From contig JAPPUL010000079.1 in assembly GCA_026874595.1 (NCBI GenBank), positions 179,001 to 243,000 of the forward strand: a stretch of 64,000 nt of DNA, read 5' to 3'. Below the pieces are notes generated by a model, which was not told the DNA's origin, made no database searches, and saw only the letters and a program-made list of their open reading frames with translations. The translations under genes were made by a program, and so were the position numbers. Position 1 is the stretch's first letter; each line of letters begins with the position of its first letter. Source of the stretch: Sipunculus nudus. Taxonomy: Eukaryota > Annelida > Sipuncula > Golfingiida > Sipunculidae. Shown one piece after another: positions 27,086-36,279 of this stretch.

Positions 27086-27553
27086 TTATGGTCTAAGATA
27101 TACATAGCCCTTAGATTGCAATTCCGCAAGTCGTACAACTCCTCCTTCAGGACGGCTCGTAAAACCATCGTAAAGATCAGTAAGCTCTACCTTTAACCCC
27201 TTCAGGGTATTCCCACATACCTCAAATTTAACCCCATCATCTCGTAGCGCCTGCATATTAGTGTCTATCCCAGGAGCCATCGTGTCCTTTAGAAATGGTT
27301 TTACCCCTGTTGCATGCGTCACCACTATTATATTAAGCGCCTTTTTGTCCTCTACTCCGTTTATATGATTCCTTATATTTCTAAGTACAACAGGTGTCCT
27401 GCCCGCTTCTGATATGTGATATGCAACTTTATAGGCATCCTTATTAGAAGAATTATTCCCCTGACTAACCCCCTCACAACCCAAAAATACTATGCTACCA
27501 AATAACAGAAAAAAAAGACTTAGCTTCTTTGAAAATCGTATGTCCCAAAACAT
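27086..27553 (-). CDS. DsrE/DsrF-like lipoprotein
   Basis: 155 residues with a signal sequence and lipobox (FLGC about residue 26), so a predicted membrane-anchored lipoprotein. The body is DsrE-like: VAYHISEAGRTPVVLRNIRNHING, IIVVTHATGVKPFL, GVKFEVCGNTL, and LAELQSKGYVYLRP at the end. Secreted DsrE-like proteins are little studied. It lies about 170 bases upstream of the cytoplasmic DsrE gene on the same strand, which suggests a related job. Confidence 0.75.
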   Translation of the reverse strand: MFWDIRFSKKLSLFFLLFGSIVFLGCEGVSQGNNSSNKDAYKVAYHISEAGRTPVVLRNIRNHINGVEDKKALNIIVVTHATGVKPFLKDTMAPGIDTNMQALRDDGVKFEVCGNTLKGLKVELTDLYDGFTSRPEGGVVRLAELQSKGYVYLRP

Positions 27554-27816
27554 AATTTAAACATACCTCCTTATTTAACAAATGGTTTATCTTAAAATAT
27601 ACTTTAAGCATACTAATTAAGAAATAATTAATCAAAGTTTTTGTTAATGGGGGGAGTAGCAGCAAAAAAAGTTAATCATTTATGGCATATATGTCCTTAC
27701 ATACAATCTGTACTTAGATTAGTTTCAACCTTTAGTTTAGTCAAACTGTAATATAAATGTAGGCCTTGCTAAAAAAAAACTTATAAAAGTATATGATATT
27801 TTTATTTAATAATACT
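27554..27816. other. AT-rich intergenic region
   Basis: About 260 bases with no gene-like frame. There is a run of six G with GTAGCAGC around 27650 but no hairpin that I can support. Confidence 0.4.
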
Positions 27817-28089
27817 CTATTTTACTCTTTTTGTTATACTTTGTCTTGCACGGATTTTACGTGCACCAAATCTTGCCCCCATATCAACAAGACTATATGC
27901 ACAAGTCTTAATTTTATCGCTAACTGAATGTCGTAATTCCCGAAGCTCAGAAAGCCTCTTACCATCAGCTACAGACTCATTACTTGAAAGTTCTTTCTCC
28001 TGTGCAATATATTTTTTAAGCTCATTCTTATGATACATTAGTGTATCTAGTAGAATATCCTTTACTTCCTTCTTTGCTTCCATAGACAA
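27817..28089 (-). CDS. Small charged helical protein
   Basis: 90 residues, mostly helical by composition, with many K, E and L residues and a basic C-terminal tail (GARFGARKIRARQSITKRVK). A possible coiled-coil region lies at about 10-45. No family is recognised. A TTG at 28089 has AAGGGGG at a proper distance. The ATG at 28083 is the alternative start. It is transcribed away from flagellin and may share the intervening regulatory region. Confidence 0.55.
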   Translation of the reverse strand: MSMEAKKEVKDILLDTLMYHKNELKKYIAQEKELSSNESVADGKRLSELRELRHSVSDKIKTCAYSLVDMGARFGARKIRARQSITKRVK

Positions 28090-28289
28090 ATATTGTCCCC
28101 CTTAAAAGCACTTAATTAAAATATTCAAAAATATACAAAGAAATTGCAACAATTTATCAAGAAATATTTGACATATCTACTTTAATTGAATTCTATTATT
28201 AAATAGAATATTAAATACTTTAGTATATCAGGATAAACGGATCTATATCTTAAATATATTAAAGTGTAACACATTAACCTGCAAGTGTG

Positions 28290-28298
28290 TGTTATAAT
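28290..28298 (+). promoter_or_regulatory. Extended -10 promoter of the flagellin gene
   Basis: TGTTATAAT (28290-28298) gives TGn plus a perfect TATAAT 40 bases before the flagellin ATG. No good -35 is visible, as expected of extended -10 promoters. Upstream at 28190-28209 is an inverted repeat ATTCTATT-ATTA-AATAGAAT that could be an operator. Confidence 0.6.
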
Positions 28299-28322
28299 AT
28301 TCTACACATAATATATTGTGCC

Positions 28323-28330
28323 CAAGGAGG
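28323..28330 (+). promoter_or_regulatory. CsrA-type site overlapping the flagellin Shine-Dalgarno
   Basis: CAAGGAGG matches the CsrA recognition pattern CANGGANG and is also the ribosome site (7 bases to ATG). It fits translational repression of flagellin by CsrA, relieved when FliW (both genes present at 39-40 kb) binds CsrA. This is inference from motif and neighbourhood. Confidence 0.5.
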
Positions 28331-28337
28331 GACGCTT

Positions 28338-29243
28338 ATGATCATTAACAATAATATTAGTGCGCTTTATGCGCATCGTCAGCTTAATCTGAATGCTGCT
28401 AAGATGGATCGTTCCGTTGAGAAAATGTCTAGTGGCCTTAGAATTAATAAAGGCATGGATGACCCTACCGGTCTTGCTGTCTCAGAGAAGATGAGATCAC
28501 AAATCCGAGGCCTTAAAATGGCTAGCAGAAATGCTCAGGATGGTATCTCTTTCCTACAAACTGCCGAAGGTTGGCTTGAAACTACTTCTGACTTACTACA
28601 GCGTATGAGAGAGCTTGCTATTCAAACCTCTAATGGAATCTACACTAAAGAAGATAGACAACAGGTTGAAACTGAGGTCCGGCAACTCGTTGATGAAGTT
28701 GATAGAATCGCTTCTCAGGCTGAGTACAATGGCCTTAAACTACTTCAGGGTGGGTTTAGAAATCCTAAATCTACTACTAAAAGTAATACTCCCGTTATTA
28801 ATAAACCTGATGGCGGGGTTGCTTTGCATATTGGCCCTGCTATGAACCAACGCGAAAGCCTTTTCATAGATGATATGTCGGCTGCTGCTTTGGGCCTTTC
28901 TTCTGGTAATGACAACAATCGGAAGCTTAATATCAGTTATAGCTCACAAGACTCATCCAATCAGACATTGGGAACTATTGATAAAGCTATTTCTATTGTC
29001 AATAAACAACGGGCTAACTTGGGGGCTTATCAGTCTAGAATGGAATCAACTACGCGGGTCATTGAAATCGCTGCGGAGAACTTGACTGCTGCTGAGTCCC
29101 GTATTAGGGATACTGATATGGCTTTGGAAACCGTAAATTACATAAAATCTAGGGTCCTTACTGAGGCTTCTTTATCTATGCTTGCTCAAGCTAATATGAA
29201 ACCTGTACTCGTTCAGCGTTTGATTGATAGCATGAGTTTCTAA
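28338..29243 (+). CDS. flaB: Flagellin (FlaB-type core filament protein)
   Basis: 301 residues from ATG at 28338. The conserved N-terminus (IINNNISALYAHRQL, SSGLRINKGMDDPTGLAVSEKMRSQIRGL) and C-terminus (KQRANLGAYQSRME, AESRIRDTDMA) build the D0/D1 core. The middle is short, with FIDDMSAAALGL, a piece seen in spirochaetal FlaB proteins rather than in enterobacterial FliC. The last helix ends VLVQRLIDSMSF instead of the usual NQ-rich end. It is exported and assembled into flagellar filaments, periplasmic in spirochaetes. It has its own promoter and a likely CsrA/FliW switch. Confidence 0.93.
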   Translation: MIINNNISALYAHRQLNLNAAKMDRSVEKMSSGLRINKGMDDPTGLAVSEKMRSQIRGLKMASRNAQDGISFLQTAEGWLETTSDLLQRMRELAIQTSNGIYTKEDRQQVETEVRQLVDEVDRIASQAEYNGLKLLQGGFRNPKSTTKSNTPVINKPDGGVALHIGPAMNQRESLFIDDMSAAALGLSSGNDNNRKLNISYSSQDSSNQTLGTIDKAISIVNKQRANLGAYQSRMESTTRVIEIAAENLTAAESRIRDTDMALETVNYIKSRVLTEASLSMLAQANMKPVLVQRLIDSMSF

Positions 29244-29342
29244 TAGGAATTGATTTTGTGGGTTGGTAGGGAGGTAGTGGCTTAGATTTAGAACTAGCTT
29301 CTCCTCTTTACCTGCTCTTAACCCTATTAGCGCTCATAAGCT

Positions 29343-29792
29343 TTAGCTGCTCTTACCTCCTTTAAGTTGTTCATATATTATCTTTGCAAGACCAATTTCT
29401 CCTGTTTTCGATATCTCAAGCGCTCTTTCATTGTATAACATATCATTAAAAACCTCCTCTGCATGCCCGCCATAGTTTAATAAGTTGCTTTTATCTATAC
29501 TATTATACATACTCTTGAACATACGATTTACTAAAAGTGATTCAAACTCATAACATACTTCCATTAGTTTTGCATCTACAAGTTTTGCATCCTCTCCTGC
29601 ATGTACTTTATCTCTCGATTTAGCACCTTTTAAACTATCCGCCTTAGCCTGCCTTTCTATCTCACCTTCTAACCTACTACTAAAACTTATACTATCCTTT
29701 CCATCCTTTGAGCCTTTTATCGATTTACCACTATCTTCTATTAGCCCTATAGTATTATTTATAGCGCTTTTTGAAAGACTTTCTATTTCCAT
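29343..29792 (-). CDS. flgJ: Rod-binding protein, FlgJ N-terminal type
   Basis: 149 residues. The C-terminal half has VCYEFESLLVNRMFKSMYNSI and FNDMLYNERALEISKTGEIGLAKIIYEQL, the rod-binding domain. There is no peptidoglycan hydrolase domain, which is common in spirochaetes and some other groups. It helps assembly of the periplasmic rod. It is the last gene of the flgF-flgG-flgJ run, 35 bases after flgG. Confidence 0.85.
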   Translation of the reverse strand: MEIESLSKSAINNTIGLIEDSGKSIKGSKDGKDSISFSSRLEGEIERQAKADSLKGAKSRDKVHAGEDAKLVDAKLMEVCYEFESLLVNRMFKSMYNSIDKSNLLNYGGHAEEVFNDMLYNERALEISKTGEIGLAKIIYEQLKGGKSS

Positions 29793-29827
29793 TTCTTACT
29801 CTCTTTCTATTAGATATTTATTAAAAT

Positions 29828-30631
29828 CTATCTCTTTAATGATACTGCTGTCCCAAGCATTGAGTCTGATGTTTGTATCGCTTTAGAGTTAAATTCATAG
29901 GCTCGCTGCGCTACTATCATATTCACCATCTCATCCACTATCGCTACGTTTGACATCTCCACATAGCCTTGGATTATCTTTCCATAACCATCAGATGACC
30001 CCTCCCCCTCAAATTCAGGGCCGCTTGCTACCGTCTCCACTACCACATTCTTTCCTATGTTCTTTAATCCTGCAGGATTTACAAAACGATATAACTTTAT
30101 TTGTCCCGCCTCAATCTCTTGTCCATCATCTACCATCCCTGCCCGCTTGTACTTTACTACACCAGTCTCGGATATCGATATGCTTTCATGTATTACGTCA
30201 AGAGCTACTCTAACTGGTGGTTCAAGATAATATCCATCCGATGTTACTATGTCTCCCCTTGCATCTATCTTAAATTCTCCATTCCTTGTATACCCATATC
30301 TACCATCTGCCATAAGCACCTTCAAAAAGCCTTCCCCCATTATCGCTATGTCTACCTTATTTTCTGTATGCTTCAAAGAACCTTGGGTATACATCTTCTG
30401 TTTTGCTGATACCTTCACTCCCAGCCCCGATTGTAATGCACCCGGATATTCACTGTCTACTGATGAGCTTGTCCCCGCCTCTCGCAACGTTTGATATATC
30501 AAGTCCTGAAACTCTGCTCGCCCCTTCTTAAAACCTACTGTATTTACATTTGATAAGTTGTTTGATACTGTGTCTATATTAAATTGTTGTGCCGTCATCC
30601 CACTTGCTGCTGTCCATAACGATTTTATCAT
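29828..30631 (-). CDS. flgG: Flagellar distal rod protein FlgG
   Basis: 267 residues. N-terminal SLWTAASGMTAQQFNIDTVSNNLSNVNTVGFKK and C-terminal VEMSNVAIVDEMVNMIVAQRAYEFNSKAIQTSD are the paired coiled-coil ends of flagellar rod proteins. Length and the central region match FlgG. It polymerises to the distal rod of the basal body. The start ATG lies about 50 bases after the flgF-like gene. Confidence 0.93.
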   Translation of the reverse strand: MIKSLWTAASGMTAQQFNIDTVSNNLSNVNTVGFKKGRAEFQDLIYQTLREAGTSSSVDSEYPGALQSGLGVKVSAKQKMYTQGSLKHTENKVDIAIMGEGFLKVLMADGRYGYTRNGEFKIDARGDIVTSDGYYLEPPVRVALDVIHESISISETGVVKYKRAGMVDDGQEIEAGQIKLYRFVNPAGLKNIGKNVVVETVASGPEFEGEGSSDGYGKIIQGYVEMSNVAIVDEMVNMIVAQRAYEFNSKAIQTSDSMLGTAVSLKR

Positions 30632-30682
30632 ATTCTATTTATCCCCTTACAATATTATATTTTTACCATTTCTTTATATATC

Positions 30683-31537
30683 CTAGACTCTGCCTATCTC
30701 GTTTACTGCCTTCTCAAGTAAGCTGTCGTGTGCCAGTATCGTACGCTGGTTAGCCTCGTAACTCCTTTGTACTTCTATCATCCGTACCATCTCTACTACC
30801 GGATTTACATTAGACATTTCTAAATAGCCTTGAAACACTTTTGCTCTGCCCTCCCCCTTTGGCATGTCTCTTGCCTCACCGCTTACTTTCGTCTCCTCAT
30901 AGAAATTATGTCCCACCTTCTCAAGCCCATTTATATTATAAAAATTCACTATACGTAACCTATCTAATTTATAAGGCCTTTCCCATGAATTTGTACTCTT
31001 ATCTGCAAAACTTCCAAGATCCTCACTTGCATACTCTTCATTTATAAATATTTGCCCCTCTTCGTCTATCTTTAGATTATTTACTTTTACCCTTATGTCG
31101 CCTCCCTCCCCTTGTACCCTATGCCCTTCTTTAGTTACCAAATAAGCTTGCTTGTCTATTGTGAAACTACCATCCCGTGTGAACATAAGCCCTCTGTCAG
31201 TCTTCACTACGAAAAAACCACGCCCACCAAGTGCTAAATCAAAATCATTGCCTGTACTCTTTAAACTACCTTGACCTTGTCTTGTATGTATATTACTTAC
31301 TTCAACCCCAGTTCCTACCTTGCCTACATAAGGAGCTATGTCATACGAACCAGAAGGCACCTTTACTACTCCATTGTCATCTAGGCGCCGCAAAAGCATC
31401 TCCGGAAAAGACTTTGTTATTGCCTCATCCCGTTTATACCCTGTCGTATTTATATTTGCTAAGTTGTTTGAGACCACGTTCATTCTCTCCCATTCTGCAA
31501 GCATTCCACTTGCACCCGTGTACAATCCTCTTACCAT
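30683..31537 (-). CDS. flgF: Flagellar hook-basal body rod protein, FlgF type
   Basis: 284 residues: VRGLYTGASGMLAEWERMNVVSNNLANINTTGYKR at the start and EMSNVNPVVEMVRMIEVQRSYEANQRTIL at the end define the rod/hook family. The central DLALGGRGFFVVKT and FTRDGSF match FlgF, also called FlhO in some spirochaetes. It is the first gene of the rod trio. There is no strong promoter upstream; the region to 31780 is C/T rich. Confidence 0.88.
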   Translation of the reverse strand: MVRGLYTGASGMLAEWERMNVVSNNLANINTTGYKRDEAITKSFPEMLLRRLDDNGVVKVPSGSYDIAPYVGKVGTGVEVSNIHTRQGQGSLKSTGNDFDLALGGRGFFVVKTDRGLMFTRDGSFTIDKQAYLVTKEGHRVQGEGGDIRVKVNNLKIDEEGQIFINEEYASEDLGSFADKSTNSWERPYKLDRLRIVNFYNINGLEKVGHNFYEETKVSGEARDMPKGEGRAKVFQGYLEMSNVNPVVEMVRMIEVQRSYEANQRTILAHDSLLEKAVNEIGRV

Positions 31538-31784
31538 CTATTGCTCCTTTCACTTTTTCTTACTTTATAACATTACACTCTAACTATCTATAAAGGTCAG
31601 TTCCCTCCATCAACCCTTTCTATACCACCTTTCTATATCACCCATCCTCTCTACTCTTTCTCTAATCGGCTCTTTATTTTTTATCTGTAATATTTATTAG
31701 CCCTTTTTTTACCTCTTTAATCCACTTATGTTTATTTTTATATTATGATAGTCCTGTATAATGCAAATAATATCTTTTATTCTG
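31538..31784. other. Intergenic between divergent flgF and thioredoxin-like genes
   Basis: Pyrimidine-rich DNA without a gene. A TATAAT at 31757-31762 could serve the + strand gene but no -35 is evident. Confidence 0.4.
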
Positions 31785-31816
31785 GTTTTTGGAAGTTTTA
31801 GTTTTTGGAAGTTTTA
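31785..31816 (+). repeat. Perfect tandem duplication of 16 bases over a gene start
   Basis: GTTTTTGGAAGTTTTA occurs twice in a row (31785-31800 and 31801-31816). The TTG start used by the thioredoxin-like gene lies in the second copy. The first copy would run into a stop. Confidence 0.9.
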
Positions 31817-32125
31817 GAAATTGATAAGTCCTCTTTTGATAAAGAGGTTTTGCTCTCTGATACCCTTACTTTAGTACATTTTTATGCCAACTGGGCCGGC
31901 ACTTGTTCTATGCTTGAAGACTCTATTGCTACTGTTCATAACCAAATCGGCAGCTTATTCAAAATTACTAAAGTCGATATTGACAAAAACCAAGAACTTG
32001 CAAGCGCTCTTAGTGTTAAGTCTATCCCTACTTTATTCTTTTACAAAAATAGTCAGCTAATCGAAAGATTCTCCGGTGTTCAGTCCTATACCCTAATCAA
32101 AGATAAAATACTATTATATTCTTAA
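31805..32125 (+). CDS. Thioredoxin-like protein missing the first active-site cysteine
   Basis: 106 residues with a thioredoxin fold: VHFYANW, VDIDKNQELASALSVKSIPTLFFYKN including the cis-proline. The active site reads W30-A31-G32-T33-C34 where thioredoxins have W-C-G-P-C, so the nucleophilic cysteine is an alanine. The protein could bind partners or act through one cysteine but cannot run the usual dithiol cycle. The start is TTG at 31805, because an in-frame TAG lies upstream and there is no ATG. It has no clear ribosome site, so the true start could differ. Confidence 0.7.
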   Translation: MEVLEIDKSSFDKEVLLSDTLTLVHFYANWAGTCSMLEDSIATVHNQIGSLFKITKVDIDKNQELASALSVKSIPTLFFYKNSQLIERFSGVQSYTLIKDKILLYS

Positions 32126-32144
32126 GCATATAATAATCTACATT

Positions 32145-32675
32145 CTACCCACCCTTAGATAAATAACCTTCTATCCCAAGTCGCTTTAACTCCTCATTTC
32201 TCTTTATTACCTTCCTCGCCATACTTTTTCTATACTTTTTTAACCTACCTCGTACACTTGCGTCACAAATACTTAGCATTTGTGCTGCGTACAGTCCTGC
32301 GTTCTTTGCTCCCGCTTTCCCTATCGCCATAGTTGCAACCGGTATACCCCCTGGCATCTGCAATATAGAATATAAACTGTCTACCCCTTTTAAAGATGTT
32401 GCATCTAGTGGAACTCCTATTACCGGTACCAATGTGTTTGAGGCTATTACACCCGGTAAATGCGCTGCCGCTCCCGCTCCCGCTATTATCACTTTTAATC
32501 TATCCTCAGCACCTTTTGCATACTCTACAACATCATCTGGTAGCCTGTGGGCTGATAAAATGTCTACCTCATACCCTATCCCAAGCTCTTTTAACACCTT
32601 TACACTCTCGTTCATTACTCCTAAATCGCTATCGCTTCCCATTATTACACCCACTTTTATCCCTTCTTCCAACAT
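32145..32675 (-). CDS. purE: N5-carboxyaminoimidazole ribonucleotide mutase PurE
   Basis: 176 residues. GVIMGSDSDLGVM, the SAHRLPD motif, AGAGAAAHLPGVIAS and PVIGVPLDA, LLQMPGGIPVATMAIGKAG-like sequence are diagnostic for PurE. It converts N5-CAIR to CAIR in purine synthesis, in the cytosol. It is 43 bases downstream of purD, so the two are probably co-transcribed. No purK is seen beside it. Confidence 0.94.
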   Translation of the reverse strand: MLEEGIKVGVIMGSDSDLGVMNESVKVLKELGIGYEVDILSAHRLPDDVVEYAKGAEDRLKVIIAGAGAAAHLPGVIASNTLVPVIGVPLDATSLKGVDSLYSILQMPGGIPVATMAIGKAGAKNAGLYAAQMLSICDASVRGRLKKYRKSMARKVIKRNEELKRLGIEGYLSKGG

Positions 32676-32718
32676 ATACCTCCTTTCCCCTTCTATTTGT
32701 CCTTTATTTATTTCCTTA

Positions 32719-34014
32719 CTAATTTCCCTTACAAAGCAAACCTATGTCTTTTCTATAATATTTATTAGCATAACTTATCTTAGATACCCCCGCATACGCT
32801 TGCGCATTAGCTTCCTCCAAGTCCTTTCCAAACCCTACCACGTTCAATACTCGACCCCCTTTTGTATATATTTCATCATCTTTCTTTACTGTACCTGCAT
32901 GAAATATCTCTAAAGATTCCATCTCTCTAACAGCCTCAAGCCCTCTAATCTTATACCCTGTCTCATAGGAACCAGGATAACCTTCTGAGGCCAATACCAC
33001 ACATACTGATGCGCGAGAATCCCATTCTAGTGACACTTTATCCAAATATCCCCCCTCAAGAGCATCTATTATATCTAGTATATCCGTCTTCAAAAGCGGC
33101 AGTATCACCTGCGCCTCAGGATCTCCAAACCTTACGTTATACTCAAGCACCTTTATCGCTAAATCACCACTCCCTACATTGCTCAACATTAGTCCCGCAT
33201 AAAGTACTCCTATATACTCTATCCCAAAATCTTTCAAGCCTTCTATTGTCGGCTTTAATACCTCCTCATATATCCTCTCCTCTAACTCCTTAGTTATAAA
33301 CGATACCGGCGTGTAGCTCCCCATCCCACCCGTGTTCGGTCCCTCATCTCCTTCAAATATCTTCTTATAATCTTTTGCATATATTAGCGGGACCACGCTT
33401 TTGCCATCGCTAAACGCAAAGGCTGATAGCTCTTCTCCTTCTAAATACTCCTCTATTACCACTTTCTTAAAGTCATTCCCAAACTTATTTAATATAAATA
33501 TTTCCTCAAGTGCTTTTAAACCCTCCCCATAATCTTTGCATATATATACTCCTTTCCCTGCTGCAAGCCCATCATATTTTATAACAAGCGGATAACTAAA
33601 CTTATCTCCACTTATATGTTTCTCTGCAGCCTCGTATGTTTCGCTTTCTACATACCTTGCCGTTTCTATATTATATCTGCTTAATATACTCTTACTAAAG
33701 CTTTTACTACTTTCAAGTATTGACGCCGCCTTGCTAACTCCTAGACACTTTATCCCAAGCTCTCTAAGCTTATCTGATAGACCCTTTGTTAGCGGCTCTT
33801 CTGGGCCTATTATTGCATAATCTATCTTCTTTGCTCTTGCGTAGTCTACTATATATTCTACATCATTTACTCCTATCTCTACCCTAATCCCTCCACGAAA
33901 CTTTGTACCCCCATTGCCAGGACATACATATATCTCACTTGCTCGACCTGAGGCCTGCACCTTAGATAGTAAAACATCCTCACGTCCCCCGCTACCTACT
34001 AACAATACTCGCAT
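32719..34014 (-). CDS. purD: Phosphoribosylamine-glycine ligase PurD
   Basis: 431 residues. It starts MRVLLVGSGGRED and has the ATP-grasp motifs SYPLVIKYDGLAAGKGVYIC, EEYLEGEELSAFAFSDG, DEGPNTGGMGSYTPV and EYNVRFGDPEAQ. It forms GAR from phosphoribosylamine, glycine and ATP. The start has a good GGAGGATTAG ribosome site. The coding strand is noticeably rich in G and A. It lies 60 bases after the antiporter gene. Confidence 0.96.
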   Translation of the reverse strand: MRVLLVGSGGREDVLLSKVQASGRASEIYVCPGNGGTKFRGGIRVEIGVNDVEYIVDYARAKKIDYAIIGPEEPLTKGLSDKLRELGIKCLGVSKAASILESSKSFSKSILSRYNIETARYVESETYEAAEKHISGDKFSYPLVIKYDGLAAGKGVYICKDYGEGLKALEEIFILNKFGNDFKKVVIEEYLEGEELSAFAFSDGKSVVPLIYAKDYKKIFEGDEGPNTGGMGSYTPVSFITKELEERIYEEVLKPTIEGLKDFGIEYIGVLYAGLMLSNVGSGDLAIKVLEYNVRFGDPEAQVILPLLKTDILDIIDALEGGYLDKVSLEWDSRASVCVVLASEGYPGSYETGYKIRGLEAVREMESLEIFHAGTVKKDDEIYTKGGRVLNVVGFGKDLEEANAQAYAGVSKISYANKYYRKDIGLLCKGN

Positions 34015-34074
34015 CTAATCCTCCATTAATAAACCATTTATTTAATAAACCATTTATTCACTATAGCTAATCTT

Positions 34075-35139
34075 TTACCTTAACAAGAATATTAAATAAA
34101 GCCCCAATATATATAGTAGCCCTATTAGCATTGTATCAAACCCAAGGCGAAACCTCTTACCTGAACGCCCTGACAGCAAGCTTACTAAAACTATGCTCAC
34201 AAACAATATCCCTATATAACCACTTATAATATGTCCTTTACTTGCAAGCGCAAATGCATTATCTCCCACTAGCTCTCCATCTCGCCAATATGTCCCTAAT
34301 CTATAGGCGATATCCGTAAAGCTAAGTATTGCTAAGTTAAATATATTACTACCAAATATATTGCCAAGCGCCATATCAAAACTCTTAAGCTTTATTGCCG
34401 CAAGCGATACTACTATCTCCGGCAGGCTCGTTGCCAAAGCCATTAATAGCGTCCCTACGAATGTCCCGCCTAACGCTTTGCCCCCTACTTCTATATTACT
34501 TATTATATTACAACTATAGGATAGCAGTATCGATGATACGAATACAAATACTGTACTAAGTACAAAACCTCTTATTGCATTGCCCTTACTAAGTTTTCCT
34601 GCTACTGTACCTTTTGTATCTGCTCCCTCTTCTGCTCCCTCTCCTGCTTCCTCTATTAGCAATCCTTTATCATGTCTATAAAGCAATATCATACTATATA
34701 CATATATTATAAATAGCACCAAAGATAAATACCATAAGTCTACTCCTATAAAGAGTTTAAAACCTGATAGCTCCATGAAAAATAACACAATTATCGTAAG
34801 AGCTATAACCACACCACCCGCAAGCATATTCTTTCCTTTTACATAATATAATACCGACCTCCCAACCAGGTACATATCCATTATCACCAATATAAATATA
34901 TTTGTCATATTACTTCCAAATACATTCCCAAAGGCTAGATCTACATTGCCTAAAAACGATGCCCACACCGATGAGGCAAACTCCGGTAGCGATGTTGCAA
35001 AGGATAATAATAGCAAACCCACAAGCCCTGCTCCAAGACTCGTTGTTGATGCTATCTCGTCTCCATAATACGCAAGCTTCTTTGCTGATACCAATGTTAG
35101 GCCTGTTGCTACCAAAAATAGAAGGGTCCCTTCAAGCAT
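34075..35139 (-). CDS. CaCA-family sodium/calcium exchanger-like protein
   Basis: 354 residues with about ten membrane segments in two inverted halves. Each half has the alpha-repeat: TSLPEFASSVWASFLGNVDLAFGNVFGSN and ATSLPEIVVSLAAIKLKSFDMALGNIFGSN. These carry the cation-binding glutamates (LPE). It exchanges cations across the inner membrane; ion specificity is not readable. A hydrophilic alanine/glutamate-rich loop (EEAGEGAEEGADTKG) separates the halves. Confidence 0.92.
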   Translation of the reverse strand: MLEGTLLFLVATGLTLVSAKKLAYYGDEIASTTSLGAGLVGLLLLSFATSLPEFASSVWASFLGNVDLAFGNVFGSNMTNIFILVIMDMYLVGRSVLYYVKGKNMLAGGVVIALTIIVLFFMELSGFKLFIGVDLWYLSLVLFIIYVYSMILLYRHDKGLLIEEAGEGAEEGADTKGTVAGKLSKGNAIRGFVLSTVFVFVSSILLSYSCNIISNIEVGGKALGGTFVGTLLMALATSLPEIVVSLAAIKLKSFDMALGNIFGSNIFNLAILSFTDIAYRLGTYWRDGELVGDNAFALASKGHIISGYIGILFVSIVLVSLLSGRSGKRFRLGFDTMLIGLLYILGLYLIFLLR

Positions 35140-35346
35140 TTATTTCTCTTTCACCTTTTATTTATCCCCTTTAAAACTTTATCATCATATTTTTTAAAAA
35201 AAACAAATATAATAAAAAATAGCCCCGTATCCCTTAAAGTTTGAACATCTTATCAAAAGATAATTACACTATTATAAACTTTCTTATTATTACTTTATAG
35301 TAACTTCTTGCTAAATTAGATTTAGGAGAACTGCATTATCAAACTA

Positions 35347-36279
35347 ATGTCTTATTTTTATTTTTTTATCTCTTGTTTTATTTTATTATTCTCTTTGACT
35401 ACTACATCGTGCTCAAGCCTCTCTTGTAGCAATTCTAATACAAATAAGAACCTTGATATTAAGTTGAATTTTAGAGAAAGGACTAAAGTAAATTCATCCG
35501 CTATTATAGCTTTGAAAGTTAACTCTATTAGCTTATCTGAAGATTCCCATTACCTTAACTCGCTTATAGACTCATTCTTTGGTTATAACGATATAAAGAC
35601 ATTAAATATCTCCCTCGAAAAGCAAAATACCAAACACATCACTAAGGTATATAAAAATGGTAATGCTTTATTACTTTATAAAACCAATAATATCTCAATC
35701 ACCAATCTAAACGTCAACAATAAAATAACCTCAATTAAACTTCCATTTATATTACCTTTTAACAAAAATGCTTTTCAATTTGAACTTACTCCCAAAAATA
35801 AAATAACTTATAAAGACTCTAATAATAATTACCTACAACTTGAAAACATCTTAACATACTATAATGTATTGCCTGATAAAATACGCCTTAGAAAACCATG
35901 GGAAGAAAATCTAAAAGATAGTATAGTAATAAAACATAAAAACTATATCATACACGCTCTATTTGACATTAACTACAAACGCTCTTTAAAAGGGATAAGT
36001 GATAATAACCTATTCTTCTCAAGCAATTTCAATGGAACAATAAATTCTAAACTCCTATTCAAAAATTCTCTAATCAATATAAAAATAACTTTATACGGTA
36101 AAGGCAATTCCATTACAGATAATAACATCGGCCTTGAAACCAAAAATCATGTCAAAACCAATTTCTCTCTAGATGCCTCATTAAGGCCATACAAAGAGAT
36201 GCAAAGCAAGTGGGGTAATCCAAAATTTAATATGAAAGGTCAACTCATCTACAAAGACTCTCCTATTAAAAAACAATAA
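35347..36279 (+). CDS. Predicted lipoprotein of unknown function
   Basis: 310 residues. The signal peptide ends in a lipobox-like TTTSC (about residue 22), so the protein is probably lipid-anchored in the envelope. The rest is rich in N, K, I and beta-prone residues, with no known domain. The stop abuts the stop of the convergent UbiA gene (36280). An A/T-rich region upstream holds no clear promoter. Confidence 0.55.
   Translation: MSYFYFFISCFILLFSLTTTSCSSLSCSNSNTNKNLDIKLNFRERTKVNSSAIIALKVNSISLSEDSHYLNSLIDSFFGYNDIKTLNISLEKQNTKHITKVYKNGNALLLYKTNNISITNLNVNNKITSIKLPFILPFNKNAFQFELTPKNKITYKDSNNNYLQLENILTYYNVLPDKIRLRKPWEENLKDSIVIKHKNYIIHALFDINYKRSLKGISDNNLFFSSNFNGTINSKLLFKNSLINIKITLYGKGNSITDNNIGLETKNHVKTNFSLDASLRPYKEMQSKWGNPKFNMKGQLIYKDSPIKKQ

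Noticed and set aside
30101-31593. Plus-strand open frames over flgF and flgG
   Set aside because: Shadows of G/A-rich coding strands; the products are low-complexity and lack family motifs.
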